Source: Bacillus rubiinfantis
GTDB lineage: Bacteria; Bacillota; Bacilli; Bacillales; Cytobacillaceae
DNA: 64,000 nt
Assembly (NCBI GenBank): GCA_000752035.1
Contig: CCFE01000021.1
Location: 62,001-126,000, forward strand
Direction: 5' to 3'
Position 1 is the first letter of the stretch; the number at the start of each line of letters is the position of its first letter. The position numbers and the translations under genes were made by a program. Below the pieces are notes generated by a model. The model had not been told where the DNA came from. It ran no database searches and worked only from the letters and a program-made list of their open reading frames with translations. Below are positions 49,793 to 58,940 of this stretch, piece after piece.

Positions 49793-52099
49793 ATGAAATG
49801 GAAAAAAAGTTTACAGCAAATGTTAGAGACATTAAGGTTGAAGGATGATTTTAAAAATAATATTGTTACTTGGCATACAATCCCGGAACAAGAAGCCCTA
49901 ACTGTCCCACTGCCAGAGGATTTACACTTGGAATTAGTCCAAGCTTTAGCAGCCAGAGGAATCAATCAACTCTATACACATCAGCGCGAGGCATATGAAA
50001 AGGTGACTAGTGGCAACAGTATTGTGGCCGTTACCCCGACAGCATCCGGCAAGACATTGTGCTACAATCTTCCTGTTCTGCAAACCATTCTAACAAATCC
50101 AGACTCAAGGGCGTTATATATGTTTCCGACAAAAGCTCTCGCCCAAGATCAAAAAAGTGAGATCAATGAAATCATTCAGGCTGCGAATGTTGACATTCAC
50201 AGTTATACATATGATGGAGATACACCTGCAAATATCCGCCAGCGAATTAGAAAAGCCGGTCATGTCGTGATTACCAACCCTGATATGCTTCACTCAGCCA
50301 TCTTGCCGCACCATACAAAATGGATTTCCCTGTTTGAAAATCTGAAGTATGTTGTTATTGATGAGTTGCATACATATCGTGGTGTCTTTGGCAGCCATGT
50401 TGCTAATGTCATTAGAAGGCTCAAGCGCATTTGCAATTATTATGGCAGTCGTCCTGTTTTCATTTGTACATCGGCAACGATTGCCAATCCATTGGAGTTG
50501 GCAGAACTACTGACAGAAGAAGATGTTATTCTAATCAATAATAATGGTGCTCCAAGCGGAAGGAAGCATTTTGTATTCTATAATCCGCCCATTGTGAACA
50601 AACCCTTAAATATAAGGAGAAGTGCGACATTAGAGGTGCGAAAAATTGCCGGAGAACTGTTGAAAAACAAAATTCAGACGATAGTTTTTGCCCGGAGCCG
50701 GGTTCGTGTCGAAATTATCTTAACTTATTTACAAGAATTAGTAAAAAATGAACTGGGACATAAATCGATTATGGGCTACCGTGGCGGCTATTTGCCCTCA
50801 GAGCGGCGAAAAATCGAAAAAGGACTGAAAAGTGGAGAGATTTATGGTGTTGTCAGTACAAATGCATTGGAACTGGGAGTTGACATCGGTCAACTGCAAG
50901 TTTGTATTATGACAGGTTATCCTGGTACGATCTCTAGCGCTTGGCAGCAAGCAGGGAGGGCTGGCAGGCGACATGGAGAGTCTTTAGTCATCATGGTCGC
51001 GAGTTCTAGTCCGCTTGACCAATATATCATCCAGAATCCGGATTATTTTTTTCATAACAGCCCGGAAACTGCCAGAATTAATCCTGATAATCTAATTATT
51101 TTAATCGATCATATAAAATGTGCGGCATATGAGCTGCCGTTTAAAGCTGGTGAAGAGTTTGGGAATGTTGGTACTGAAGAGCTTTTAGAGTATTTAACAG
51201 AGGAGCGAGTCCTTTACCAAAACGGAAATAAATGGTATTGGATGAATGACTCTTTTCCCGCCCATAATATTAGTTTGCGTTCCGCTTCTCAAGAAAATGT
51301 GGTGATAATTGATCAATCTGATATTGCAAATGTGAAAGTAATTGGTGAAATGGATCGGTTTTCAGCGATGACATTGCTGCATGATGAAGCAATCTACTTA
51401 CATCAAGGTCGCCAGTATCAAGTTGAAAAGCTGGATTGGGAGGAAAAGAAGGCCTTTGTTCGCGAGGTGGATGTTGACTATTATACTGACGCTAATTTAG
51501 CCGTTCGTTTGAAAGTTTTAGAAATTGATAGAGAACAAAGATTTAGTGAAACAGAGATTGGTTATGGCGATGTCAGTGTAAGGGCCTTGGCGACTATTTT
51601 TAAAAAGATTAAGTTTGAGACCCATGAGAACATTGGTTCAGGCCCTATACATTTGCCCGAGGAAGAACTCCACACAAATGCTGCCTGGATTTCACTACAT
51701 CAGCAGTTAGGTGAAATCGGGCCGGAGCGTATGGAACAAGGACTAGCAGGTGCTGCTCACGCTTTAAATCATATTGCGCCCCTTTTTGTGATGGCGGACC
51801 CTCAAGATATTCATGTGATTCCGCAAGTGAAAGCTGATCATAATGAAAAACCGACGATTTTCTTTTATGACCGCTATCCGGGTGGCATTGGTTTAAGTGA
51901 AAAAATCTATAGTGGTTTCGCACAGGTATTGAGAGAGACGCGGAAGATGATAACTGCTTGCGAATGTGAATCAGGCTGTCCTACATGTATTGGTGCCGAA
52001 TCATTAAGCAAAACCGCTAAACAGGATGCCTTAAAAATGATTGATGCATTTCTTTCATCCATTCTAGCTATTGAGGAAGTACAGTCATTATGTCATTGA
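49793..52099 (+). CDS. mrfA: Mitomycin repair helicase MrfA (YprA)
   Basis: MrfA is the helicase of a mitomycin C repair pathway in B. subtilis. The 768-residue protein has Walker A TPTASGKTLCY, the DEAH-box variant VIDELHTYRG, the motif-VI segment QQAGRAGRRHG and a C-terminal DUF1998-type domain with four cysteines in CECESGCPTCIGAES, probably binding metal. ATG 49793 follows GAGGTGA; a GTG at 49784 overlaps that site. It overlaps mrfB by 10 bases, so the two are translationally coupled. Confidence 0.93.
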   Translation: MKWKKSLQQMLETLRLKDDFKNNIVTWHTIPEQEALTVPLPEDLHLELVQALAARGINQLYTHQREAYEKVTSGNSIVAVTPTASGKTLCYNLPVLQTILTNPDSRALYMFPTKALAQDQKSEINEIIQAANVDIHSYTYDGDTPANIRQRIRKAGHVVITNPDMLHSAILPHHTKWISLFENLKYVVIDELHTYRGVFGSHVANVIRRLKRICNYYGSRPVFICTSATIANPLELAELLTEEDVILINNNGAPSGRKHFVFYNPPIVNKPLNIRRSATLEVRKIAGELLKNKIQTIVFARSRVRVEIILTYLQELVKNELGHKSIMGYRGGYLPSERRKIEKGLKSGEIYGVVSTNALELGVDIGQLQVCIMTGYPGTISSAWQQAGRAGRRHGESLVIMVASSSPLDQYIIQNPDYFFHNSPETARINPDNLIILIDHIKCAAYELPFKAGEEFGNVGTEELLEYLTEERVLYQNGNKWYWMNDSFPAHNISLRSASQENVVIIDQSDIANVKVIGEMDRFSAMTLLHDEAIYLHQGRQYQVEKLDWEEKKAFVREVDVDYYTDANLAVRLKVLEIDREQRFSETEIGYGDVSVRALATIFKKIKFETHENIGSGPIHLPEEELHTNAAWISLHQQLGEIGPERMEQGLAGAAHALNHIAPLFVMADPQDIHVIPQVKADHNEKPTIFFYDRYPGGIGLSEKIYSGFAQVLRETRKMITACECESGCPTCIGAESLSKTAKQDALKMIDAFLSSILAIEEVQSLCH

Positions 52100-53358
52100 A
52101 AAATAAATTAAACAGGCTAAAACCACATATGTCTGGTGGAAATCATTATAGTCGGCATGATGAACCATCTCATCAGGCAGACATTGATGTGCCGTATCGG
52201 GAACGTTGGGCGGCAGAAAATGTACACCCCTACTTTCTTGGACAAGACTATTGTTTTATAAGAGAAATCAGTTACCCACTTTCATATAAGCATGGAAACT
52301 ATCGGTTTCAGGATTTTTTAACTGCAGTTGAAATCTGGAATAAAGGAACGATTAATCACCCTCTCTCTAGCTCTGGCTTTCGACCAGAAGAATTGTTTTT
52401 TTTCGATACGGAGACGACTGGACTCGGAGGTGGAGTTGGTAATACAATCTTTTTACTTGGATATGCGAGCATAACAAATGATCACTTGGTACTCCGTCAG
52501 CATATTCTTCCGTATCCGGGTGCCGAAATTCCGCTTTACTATAGCTTTCTAGAGAATGTAAATTACAAGACACTTGTTACGTACAATGGAAAAGCGTTTG
52601 ACTGGCCCCAAGTTAAAACTAGACATACCCTTGTTCGCGACCATGTTCCCAAGTTACCCGCTTTTGGGCATTTTGATTTATTTCATGCCGCACGGAGAAT
52701 GTGGAAACATAAATTGGATAGATTAAAATTATCAATGGTTGAAAAAGAAGTATTAGGGATAAGAAGAGAAGGAGATGTGCCAGGCTTTCTCGCTCCGATG
52801 ATTTATTTTGACTTTATTGAAAGCAAGAATCCTGATGGGATGTTAAGTGTTTTGAAACATAATGAAATCGATATTTTATCGCTCGTTAGTTTATATACAC
52901 ATCTGACTTTTCAAATTTGTGGAACAGCACCGGCGCAAACGAGAAGGGAGACATATGAGGTCGGCAGGTGGTTTGCGGCAATCGGAGAAAAGGAAGAAGC
53001 AAAAAAAAGATTGACAGCAGTAACAGAGCGGCATCAAGACTTAACGGCAATTCAAGCCACACTTGTTTTAGCGAGGCAAGCGAAAAAAGATCAAGCCTGG
53101 GAGCAAGCGCAAAAGTTATTTTCAATAGTTGCACAGTCTGGTTATGAGAAGATTGGTTTAGAAGCATGTATTGAACTTGCTAAAATATATGAACATCGGA
53201 TCATAGATTATCAAAAGGCATTTGATTATTGTAATCAAGCGATGTATCATTCCAAATTAATAAGCAAACAAGGAAAATTAACGGGTGAGATGTCGGTTGA
53301 ATTGCTTCAACATAGGCAGAAACGCTTGGAGTTAAAGTTAAAAAAATTTCCTGGGTAA
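52090..53358 (+). CDS. mrfB: Mitomycin repair exonuclease MrfB (YprB)
   Basis: MrfB is the exonuclease partner of MrfA. The 422-residue protein carries a DEDD-type RNase H-like nuclease domain: FFDTETTGLGGGVGNTIFLLGY (exo I), a Y/N-K-A-F-D-W segment (VTYNGKAFDWPQ, exo II) and HNEIDILSLVSLY (exo III). The C-terminal 130 residues form TPR-like helices. The start lies inside the end of mrfA. Confidence 0.92.
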   Translation: MSLKNKLNRLKPHMSGGNHYSRHDEPSHQADIDVPYRERWAAENVHPYFLGQDYCFIREISYPLSYKHGNYRFQDFLTAVEIWNKGTINHPLSSSGFRPEELFFFDTETTGLGGGVGNTIFLLGYASITNDHLVLRQHILPYPGAEIPLYYSFLENVNYKTLVTYNGKAFDWPQVKTRHTLVRDHVPKLPAFGHFDLFHAARRMWKHKLDRLKLSMVEKEVLGIRREGDVPGFLAPMIYFDFIESKNPDGMLSVLKHNEIDILSLVSLYTHLTFQICGTAPAQTRRETYEVGRWFAAIGEKEEAKKRLTAVTERHQDLTAIQATLVLARQAKKDQAWEQAQKLFSIVAQSGYEKIGLEACIELAKIYEHRIIDYQKAFDYCNQAMYHSKLISKQGKLTGEMSVELLQHRQKRLELKLKKFPG

Positions 53359-53543
53359 GCGCATAATCTGCTAGCTTTCGTGTTAGTCTGCTAGATTTCA
53401 GTGTATTTCTCGTATAAGTGACAAAATGTTCACAGATAAGATGAAAAAACCAGTAATTCCATATTGTTTATCTTCTGTTGACAGGGTAAAATTTAAATTT
53501 GTTAGACAAGAAAACAACTGGAGAAATTGATGGAGCTGGTAAT

Positions 53544-53639
53544 ATGCACAAAGCTATTTTATTTTTATTTTTTGTCGTCGTTTGTTTGACTGCTGTTGTT
53601 TTAACGAGTTTAAAAGATAGCTTTTATTCATTTTTTTAA
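53544..53639 (+). CDS. Candidate 31-residue membrane peptide
   Basis: A short frame encodes one membrane helix (AILFLFFVVVCLTAVVLT) with a small tail. GGAGCTGG lies about 8 bases before ATG. It lies in the 389-base gap between mrfB and cotD, which otherwise holds two copies of CTGCTAG (53370-53395 region) and the cotD promoter. The composition suits a small sporulation-type membrane peptide, but no family is recognised. Confidence 0.4.
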   Translation: MHKAILFLFFVVVCLTAVVLTSLKDSFYSFF

Positions 53640-53679
53640 TCAAAAAGTTTTGGGTTGTAAAATAGGTATTTTCATTAGT

Positions 53680-53707
53680 ACAAGAGTACTCCTTTCTTCA
53701 TAGGCTG
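53680..53707 (+). promoter_or_regulatory. Sigma-K-like promoter of cotD
   Basis: AC (53680-53681), 17 bases, then CATAGGCTG (53699-53707). This matches the sigma-K pattern except for the final A, and has the same spacing and final G as the element before yppG. B. subtilis cotD is known to be sigma-K dependent. Confidence 0.4.
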
Positions 53708-53747
53708 TTAATGTAAAGACAATATGAATCGAAAGGAGATTAAAATT

Positions 53748-54071
53748 ATGTTTCCAGGAGGAAATTTCGGTGTAAATATGGCACCGCCAGTAATTCATCC
53801 TACTACTAACTATGTGAATCATACTTTCTCAAAAACTGTGGTGCCGCATATTCATCCGGTTCACACTACCACGGTAAATCACCATATGTTTGAGCACAAG
53901 CATTACTGTCCACACACTTCATCTTGTTGTGAGGATGTATGTAATCAGCACGTCAACTGCTGCAATCCATGTGCCCCTGGCGGCGGGATGCCGACAACGG
54001 GATTTGGTATGGGTGGAGCAGGGTTCGGCCCGGGATTTGGTGCAGGACCATTTATGGGGCCGAGACCTTAA
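53748..54071 (+). CDS. cotD: Spore coat protein CotD
   Basis: A 107-residue inner-coat protein, rich in His and Cys in the middle (HHMFEHKHYCPH, CNQHVNCCNPC) and in Gly-Phe-Pro at the end. The VIHPTTNYVNHTF and VVPHIHPVHTTTVNHH segments are typical of CotD. AAAGGAG is about 10 bases before ATG 53748; upstream in-frame codons would place the start before the ribosome binding site. It has its own terminator. Confidence 0.92.
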   Translation: MFPGGNFGVNMAPPVIHPTTNYVNHTFSKTVVPHIHPVHTTTVNHHMFEHKHYCPHTSSCCEDVCNQHVNCCNPCAPGGGMPTTGFGMGGAGFGPGFGAGPFMGPRP

Positions 54072-54080
54072 GGTTACTTT

Positions 54081-54109
54081 ACAAGGGCTTTTTTGCCCTT
54101 GTTTTTTTT
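54081..54109 (+). terminator. Intrinsic terminator of cotD
   Basis: ACAAGGGC (54081-54088) pairs with GCCCTTGT (54095-54102) across six T and is followed by eight T. Confidence 0.92.
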
Positions 54110-54184
54110 ATTAATATGATATGCTGTAACGATAAAAATGTTTGTCCTAATTTTCATAAAACTTTTTAGAATAGGAGTATAGCT

Positions 54185-54745
54185 TTGATTAAAGTATTAA
54201 CGGTATCTGGTTATAAGCCATTTGAGTTAGGGATATTTAACCACGATCATCCCTCAGTCCGATTTATAAAACTGGCGCTGAAGCAAGCGCTGCTAACAAA
54301 AATTGATGAAGGATTGGAGTGGGTACTTATCAGTGGACAGCTAGGTGTTGAACTCTGGGCAGCCGAAGTGGTTTTCGAATTACAGCGGCAATTTCCTGAA
54401 TTAAAGCTGGCAGTGATTACACCTTTTTTACATCAGGAAGATAAATGGAAGGAAGTCAATCAGGAATGGTATCAATCCATATTGGCACAGGCCGATTTTG
54501 TTGATTCGATTACCAAAAAAGGTTATGAAAATCCTTGGCAATTTCGTATAAAAAATCAATATTTCCTCGAGAAAAGTGATGGTTTATTACTTATTTATGA
54601 TCAAGAGAAAGACGGGAGTCCTAAATATTTATATGACCTCGCGGTGACATATCAGAAGCAACATCCATTTACCATTGAACTAATAACGTTTTATGATTTA
54701 CAAATGGCCGTTGAAGAAGATCAATTGAACCAAACAGATTATTGA
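54185..54745 (+). CDS. ypsA: SLOG-fold protein YpsA (DUF1273)
   Basis: A 186-residue Rossmann-like protein starting at TTG 54185 after ATAGGAG. The motifs VSGYKPFELGIF, LISGQLGVELWAAE and YDQEKDGSPKY are those of YpsA, a SLOG-superfamily member encoded beside gpsB in Firmicutes and linked by published work to cell division. A nucleotide ligand is likely but not shown. It precedes gpsB. Confidence 0.92.
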   Translation: MIKVLTVSGYKPFELGIFNHDHPSVRFIKLALKQALLTKIDEGLEWVLISGQLGVELWAAEVVFELQRQFPELKLAVITPFLHQEDKWKEVNQEWYQSILAQADFVDSITKKGYENPWQFRIKNQYFLEKSDGLLLIYDQEKDGSPKYLYDLAVTYQKQHPFTIELITFYDLQMAVEEDQLNQTDY

Positions 54746-54882
54746 TTGGGTGAATACTTTTTACAATGGATAATATAATTAATTAGCAATAAACCGCTAT
54801 CAATCGAGATAGAAATTGACAAAACCGTATATTTTTGAAAAAATAAAGGGTAATGATGGGCTAAACTTGAGGTGATATATAA

Positions 54883-55185
54883 ATGCTGTCAGATAAGATA
54901 AAACTAACGGCTAAGGATATTTTGGAGAAAGAGTTTAAAACAGGTGTTCGTGGCTATAAGCAAGAAGAAGTGGATAAGTTTTTAGATTTAATCATTAAGG
55001 ATTACGGAACAATGCACCAAGAAATTGAAGATTTGCAACAGGAGAATCTCAGGCTTCGCAAACAGCTTGAAGAGGTGCAGAAGCGACAGCCAGTTGCCCA
55101 ACCGGCTGGAACAACAAATTTTGATATATTAAAACGACTATCAAATCTCGAAAAGCATGTCTTTGGCAACAAGCTATACGATTAG
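54883..55185 (+). CDS. gpsB: Cell division regulator GpsB
   Basis: GpsB is a DivIVA-like adaptor that shuttles PBP1 between division and elongation sites. The 100-residue protein has the DivIVA lipid-binding start (LTAKDILEKEFKTGVRGYKQEEVDKFLD), a coiled coil (about 40-70) and a C-terminal trimerisation segment (FDILKRLSNLEKHVFG). Its usual partner PBP1 (ponA) is in the same window. TTGAGGTGA precedes ATG. Confidence 0.96.
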   Translation: MLSDKIKLTAKDILEKEFKTGVRGYKQEEVDKFLDLIIKDYGTMHQEIEDLQQENLRLRKQLEEVQKRQPVAQPAGTTNFDILKRLSNLEKHVFGNKLYD

Positions 55186-55212
55186 GCAAATTACACTTTC
55201 CGTTATTTGCCA

Positions 55213-55241
55213 TTGAAATAATCAGAGGATATACATATAAT
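55213..55241 (+). promoter_or_regulatory. Sigma-A promoter of rnpB
   Basis: TTGAAA (55213-55218) and TATAAT (55236-55241) with 17-base spacing, a near-consensus promoter just before the RNA. Confidence 0.7.
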
Positions 55242-55253
55242 ATAACAGTAATC

Positions 55254-55668
55254 GTTATTAACGTTCGGGTAATCGCGGCAATAAGCTTTTGCAAATTGCT
55301 GAGGAAAGTCCATGCTCGCACGATGCTGAGATGCTCGTAGTGTTCGTGCCTAGCGAATTCATAAGCTAGGGCAGCTGGTGCATACCAGTTGACGGCTGGG
55401 AAAATACCTAAGTCATTTGATATGGTATGAGTACCTTTAAAAGTGCCACAGTGACGTAACCTCTCCAGAAATGGAGAGGGTGGAACGGGTAAACCCCGCG
55501 AGCGAGAAACCCAAATTATGGTAGGGGCATCTTCCCAGAGGAAATGAACGACGGGAAGGACAGATGATGTTCATCTGTAGATAGATGATTACCGCCTAAG
55601 TACGAGACGACGGTCGCTTGCAGTACTTTGGAACAGAACATGGCTTACAGAACGTTATTAATGAGTGT
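55254..55668 (+). ncRNA. rnpB: RNase P RNA, B type
   Basis: The catalytic RNA that trims tRNA 5-prime leaders. Conserved segments occur in order: GTTCGGGTAATCGC near the start, GAGGAAAGTCCATGCTCGCA, AGTGCCACAGTGACG, GGTAAACCCC then GCGAGAAACCCAAAT, AGATAGATGATTACCGCC, and ACATGGCTTACAGAACGTTA near the end. The layout is like B. subtilis rnpB and the position between gpsB and ypsC is the same. Ends are estimated to a few bases. Confidence 0.95.
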
Positions 55669-55688
55669 TATAGATAAACTTTAAATTG

Positions 55689-55710
55689 CCCTCCTTTTGG
55701 GAGGGTTTTT
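55689..55710 (+). terminator. Intrinsic terminator of rnpB
   Basis: CCCTCC (55689-55694) pairs with GGAGGG (55700-55705) and is followed by five T. Confidence 0.85.
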
Positions 55711-55795
55711 ATTTGCCTATAAATAGGGATGAATTCATTCTTACTTGAGAATAATGGTATGATAGGAAAAAGGCGTTTAATAAGGGTGAAAAAAC

Positions 55796-56938
55796 ATGGG
55801 TACATATCAAATTATCGCCACTGCGGCAATGGGTCTTGAGGCTATAGTGGCAAAAGAAGTTCGAGCGCTCGGGTATGATTGCCAAGTGGATAATGGAAAA
55901 GTTATTTACCGGGGTGATGAAACAGCAATTGCCCGCAGTAATTTATGGCTGCGAACCGCAGATCGTGTCAAAATTGTAGTTGGAGAATTTAAAGCGTATA
56001 CGTTTGATGAATTATTTGAACGAACAAAGGCCCTTCCATGGGAAAATTTTCTTCCAGAGGATGCAGAGTTCCCTGTCTTGGGAAAATCAGTTAAATCGAA
56101 ATTGTTCAGTATTTCCGATTGTCAAGCCTTAGTCAAAAAGGCGATTGTTGAGCGCTTAAAAAAGCAATATAAACGAAACACATGGTTTGAAGAGACTGGC
56201 GCACTATATCGGATTGAGGTCTCACTTTTAAAGGATGTCGCCACGATTACGATTGACACTAGCGGCACTGGTTTGCACAAACGCGGTTATCGGGCTGCTC
56301 AAGGAACTGCTCCTTTGAAAGAAACTATGGCAGCAGCTCTAATTATGTTAACAAATTGGCATCCTGATCGGCCGTTTGTCGATCCGTTCTGTGGTTCAGG
56401 GACCATTCCAATCGAAGCTGCATTAATCGGGCAGAATATTGCACCGGGCTTTAATCGTGAGTTTGTGTCTGAAACTTGGAATTGGATGTCAAAAACAGCA
56501 TGGGACGAGGCTAGAATCGAGGCGGAGGATCTTGCAAAATATGAACAGCCGTTAGATATAACGGGTTCAGACATAGACCATCGTATGGTAAAAATGGCCC
56601 AGGAAAATGCGTTTGAAGCTGGATTTGCTGAGTTAATTCAGTTCAAACAGATGCAGGTGAAGGATTTTACGACAACAAAGGAATACGGCGTTATCGTTGG
56701 CAACCCCCCATATGGAGAGAGACTGGGTGAGAAGTCTGAAGTGGAAGCCATGTATCGCGACATGGGACAAGTATTCAATGATCTTGAGACATGGTCAATC
56801 TATATTTTGACATCAAATGAACAATTTGAAGAGTTTTATGGCAGACCAGCAACAAAGAAGCGGAAGCTTTTCAATGGCTTTATTCGTACGGACTTATACC
56901 AGTATTGGGGAAAGCGGCCACCGCGAAATAAAGAATGA
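55796..56938 (+). CDS. ypsC: THUMP-domain RNA methyltransferase YpsC
   Basis: A 380-residue SAM-dependent methyltransferase of the RlmL/TrmN type. A THUMP RNA-binding region lies at about 45-155. The Rossmann part carries the block around DPFCGSGTIPIEAAL and the N6/N2-guanine signature VGNPPYGERL. By family it probably methylates 23S rRNA. The exact target in bacilli is inferred. It starts 127 bases after rnpB and is followed by ypvA. Confidence 0.93.
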   Translation: MGTYQIIATAAMGLEAIVAKEVRALGYDCQVDNGKVIYRGDETAIARSNLWLRTADRVKIVVGEFKAYTFDELFERTKALPWENFLPEDAEFPVLGKSVKSKLFSISDCQALVKKAIVERLKKQYKRNTWFEETGALYRIEVSLLKDVATITIDTSGTGLHKRGYRAAQGTAPLKETMAAALIMLTNWHPDRPFVDPFCGSGTIPIEAALIGQNIAPGFNREFVSETWNWMSKTAWDEARIEAEDLAKYEQPLDITGSDIDHRMVKMAQENAFEAGFAELIQFKQMQVKDFTTTKEYGVIVGNPPYGERLGEKSEVEAMYRDMGQVFNDLETWSIYILTSNEQFEEFYGRPATKKRKLFNGFIRTDLYQYWGKRPPRNKE

Positions 56939-56995
56939 AACAAGTAAGAATATAATAGCGTCGCAATTGACGCTTTTTTCTTTGGAGGAAACAAA

Positions 56996-58900
56996 ATGGA
57001 TCGACGATTACCGTTTGCGGTTGGTAAAACTGAATCATTTTTTGAAAAATTATCAGAATGGATCGGCGATGTGTTTTATGACATACTGCCGGAAGCTGGC
57101 TTTGAACTTCGTGATGAGCAAATTTTTATGGCCTTTCAATTAGAAAAAGCCTTTCGCGAGAAAAAGGTAATCTTTGCTGAAGCAGGAGTAGGGACAGGAA
57201 AAACACTTTGTTATTTACTCTATGCCATTATGTATGCGAGGTATACGAATCAACCAGCCATCATTGCTTGTGCTGATGAAACATTAATCGAGCAGCTGGT
57301 GAAAAAAGAAGGTGATATTGCGAAACTTGAAGAGGTATTGGCGCTATCGATTGATGTTCGGCTAGCAAAATCACAGGATCAATATCTATGCTTAAAGAAA
57401 CTCGACGGAGTGAAACATTATTCTGATGAATTAGTCTCAATCTATGAGCAATTGCCTGAGTTTATCCATACAACTGCTTCTATGCAGAATTTTTCAAGGT
57501 ATGGTGATCGCAAAGATTACGCAGCTTTGACCGACCAAACATGGGAAAAGATAAGCTGGGATCCGCTTCAGGATTGTTTTTCCTGTGATAGACGCCATCG
57601 TTGTGGTTTAACATTGCACCGCGAGCATTATCGAAAAGCAAAAGATTTGATTATTTGTTCGCATGATTTTTATATGGAACATATTTGGACAAAAGAGGCA
57701 AGAAAGCGTGAGGGGCAGCTACCGCTATTGCCAGAACATTCCTCTGTAGTGTTCGATGAAGGCCATTTGTTAGAGTTTGCAGCGCAAAAAGCGTTAAGTT
57801 ACCGTTTTACCGATTCAACATTAGAACTGCTGCTGACACGATTAATGGAAAACGAAGTGCGCGAAAGAACATTATATACCATCGAGGATACCTTAATAGA
57901 AAATGAGGCGTTTTTTGATTGTCTATCGCAATTTGCAAAACAAATTAAAGGCTCAGAAAAATACGTACTGACGAAACATCCAATGGTGCTAAAACACGCG
58001 CGGAAATTGTTGAGTAGTTTACAGAAACTCGAAGAAGAACTTGTCTTTGAAAGTGAACTATTTTCTCTTGAGGAATATACATTGAAGATTGTCGAAGAAT
58101 ATTTGGAACGAATTACCTATTCCCTGTCACTTTTTCTTCAAGAGATGAATGGCATCTCTTGGTTTGAGTCGCTTGGTGAGGAACATACGCTTGTGATTAT
58201 GCCAAAAATGGTAGAGGATGTACTTCGTGAAGCAGTCTTTTCTCAGTCGAAACCATATATTTTCTCATCCGCCACCTTGTCCAACCAATCATCTTTTGGA
58301 TATATAGCAGACAGCCTAGGGATTGATCATTATTTATCTTTTTCGGTTCCTTCACCATTTGCCTATGATAAGATGATGGATGTGTTTTTGCCAAAGTTTG
58401 ATTTGGATGATGAAAAGCTTGATTATTTGCACGAACAAATTCACCAGTCACAGGGCAGGGCCTTGGTGCTAGTTAATAATCAAGAGGAACTTGCTGCGAT
58501 AAAAAGGCGGCTCATTGATTCGCCTTATCCAGTTTATTTCGAAGGGGATGAGGAGATCAGTACACTAGTCTCCAAATTCCAGCATGAGCACCATGCTGTT
58601 CTTTGCTCCATCCATCTGTGGGAGGGACTTGATATCCCGGGAGATTCACTCACAAATGTCTTGATTTTTTCTTTACCTTATCCGCCTAATGACCCTGTTT
58701 TTTTAGCAAAAAAAGCTGGACTTAAAGATCCGTTCACTGAGGTCGATTTACCATATATGCTTCTGCGCCTGCGGCAAGGAATAGGCCGGTTAATCAGAAG
58801 TGAGCAGGATCATGGAGCAGTTCATATCTTTTTAGATAAGGAAATAGATTCAGCAGTACTGGAACAAATTAAAGCTGTTCTACCTGTTGAAGCAAAATAA
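56996..58900 (+). CDS. ypvA: DinG/XPD-family helicase YpvA with Fe-S signature
   Basis: A 634-residue superfamily 2 helicase without the nuclease domain of the DinG protein at 34 kb. It has Walker A EAGVGTGKTLCYLLYA, four cysteines between motifs I and II (one in QYLCLKKL, three in DCFSCDRRHRC) that fit a [4Fe-4S] centre, FDEGHLLEFA as motif II, and RQGIGRLIRSEQDHG as motif VI. It should unwind damaged or structured DNA 5-prime to 3-prime. TTGGAGGAAA precedes ATG. Confidence 0.93.
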   Translation: MDRRLPFAVGKTESFFEKLSEWIGDVFYDILPEAGFELRDEQIFMAFQLEKAFREKKVIFAEAGVGTGKTLCYLLYAIMYARYTNQPAIIACADETLIEQLVKKEGDIAKLEEVLALSIDVRLAKSQDQYLCLKKLDGVKHYSDELVSIYEQLPEFIHTTASMQNFSRYGDRKDYAALTDQTWEKISWDPLQDCFSCDRRHRCGLTLHREHYRKAKDLIICSHDFYMEHIWTKEARKREGQLPLLPEHSSVVFDEGHLLEFAAQKALSYRFTDSTLELLLTRLMENEVRERTLYTIEDTLIENEAFFDCLSQFAKQIKGSEKYVLTKHPMVLKHARKLLSSLQKLEEELVFESELFSLEEYTLKIVEEYLERITYSLSLFLQEMNGISWFESLGEEHTLVIMPKMVEDVLREAVFSQSKPYIFSSATLSNQSSFGYIADSLGIDHYLSFSVPSPFAYDKMMDVFLPKFDLDDEKLDYLHEQIHQSQGRALVLVNNQEELAAIKRRLIDSPYPVYFEGDEEISTLVSKFQHEHHAVLCSIHLWEGLDIPGDSLTNVLIFSLPYPPNDPVFLAKKAGLKDPFTEVDLPYMLLRLRQGIGRLIRSEQDHGAVHIFLDKEIDSAVLEQIKAVLPVEAK

Positions 58901-58903
58901 AGC

Positions 58904-58937
58904 AAAAAGCGGAAGCAAACAGTGGCTTCCGCTTTTT
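58904..58937. terminator. Bidirectional terminator between ypvA and the DUF59 gene
   Basis: A perfect 13-bp stem (58904-58916 with 58925-58937) starting with five A and ending with five T, between convergent transcripts. Confidence 0.92.
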
Positions 58938-58940
58938 AAA

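Noticed and set aside
55250..55670. Small reverse frames across the RNase P RNA
   Set aside because: The region matches conserved rnpB segments from end to end and is not protein coding.
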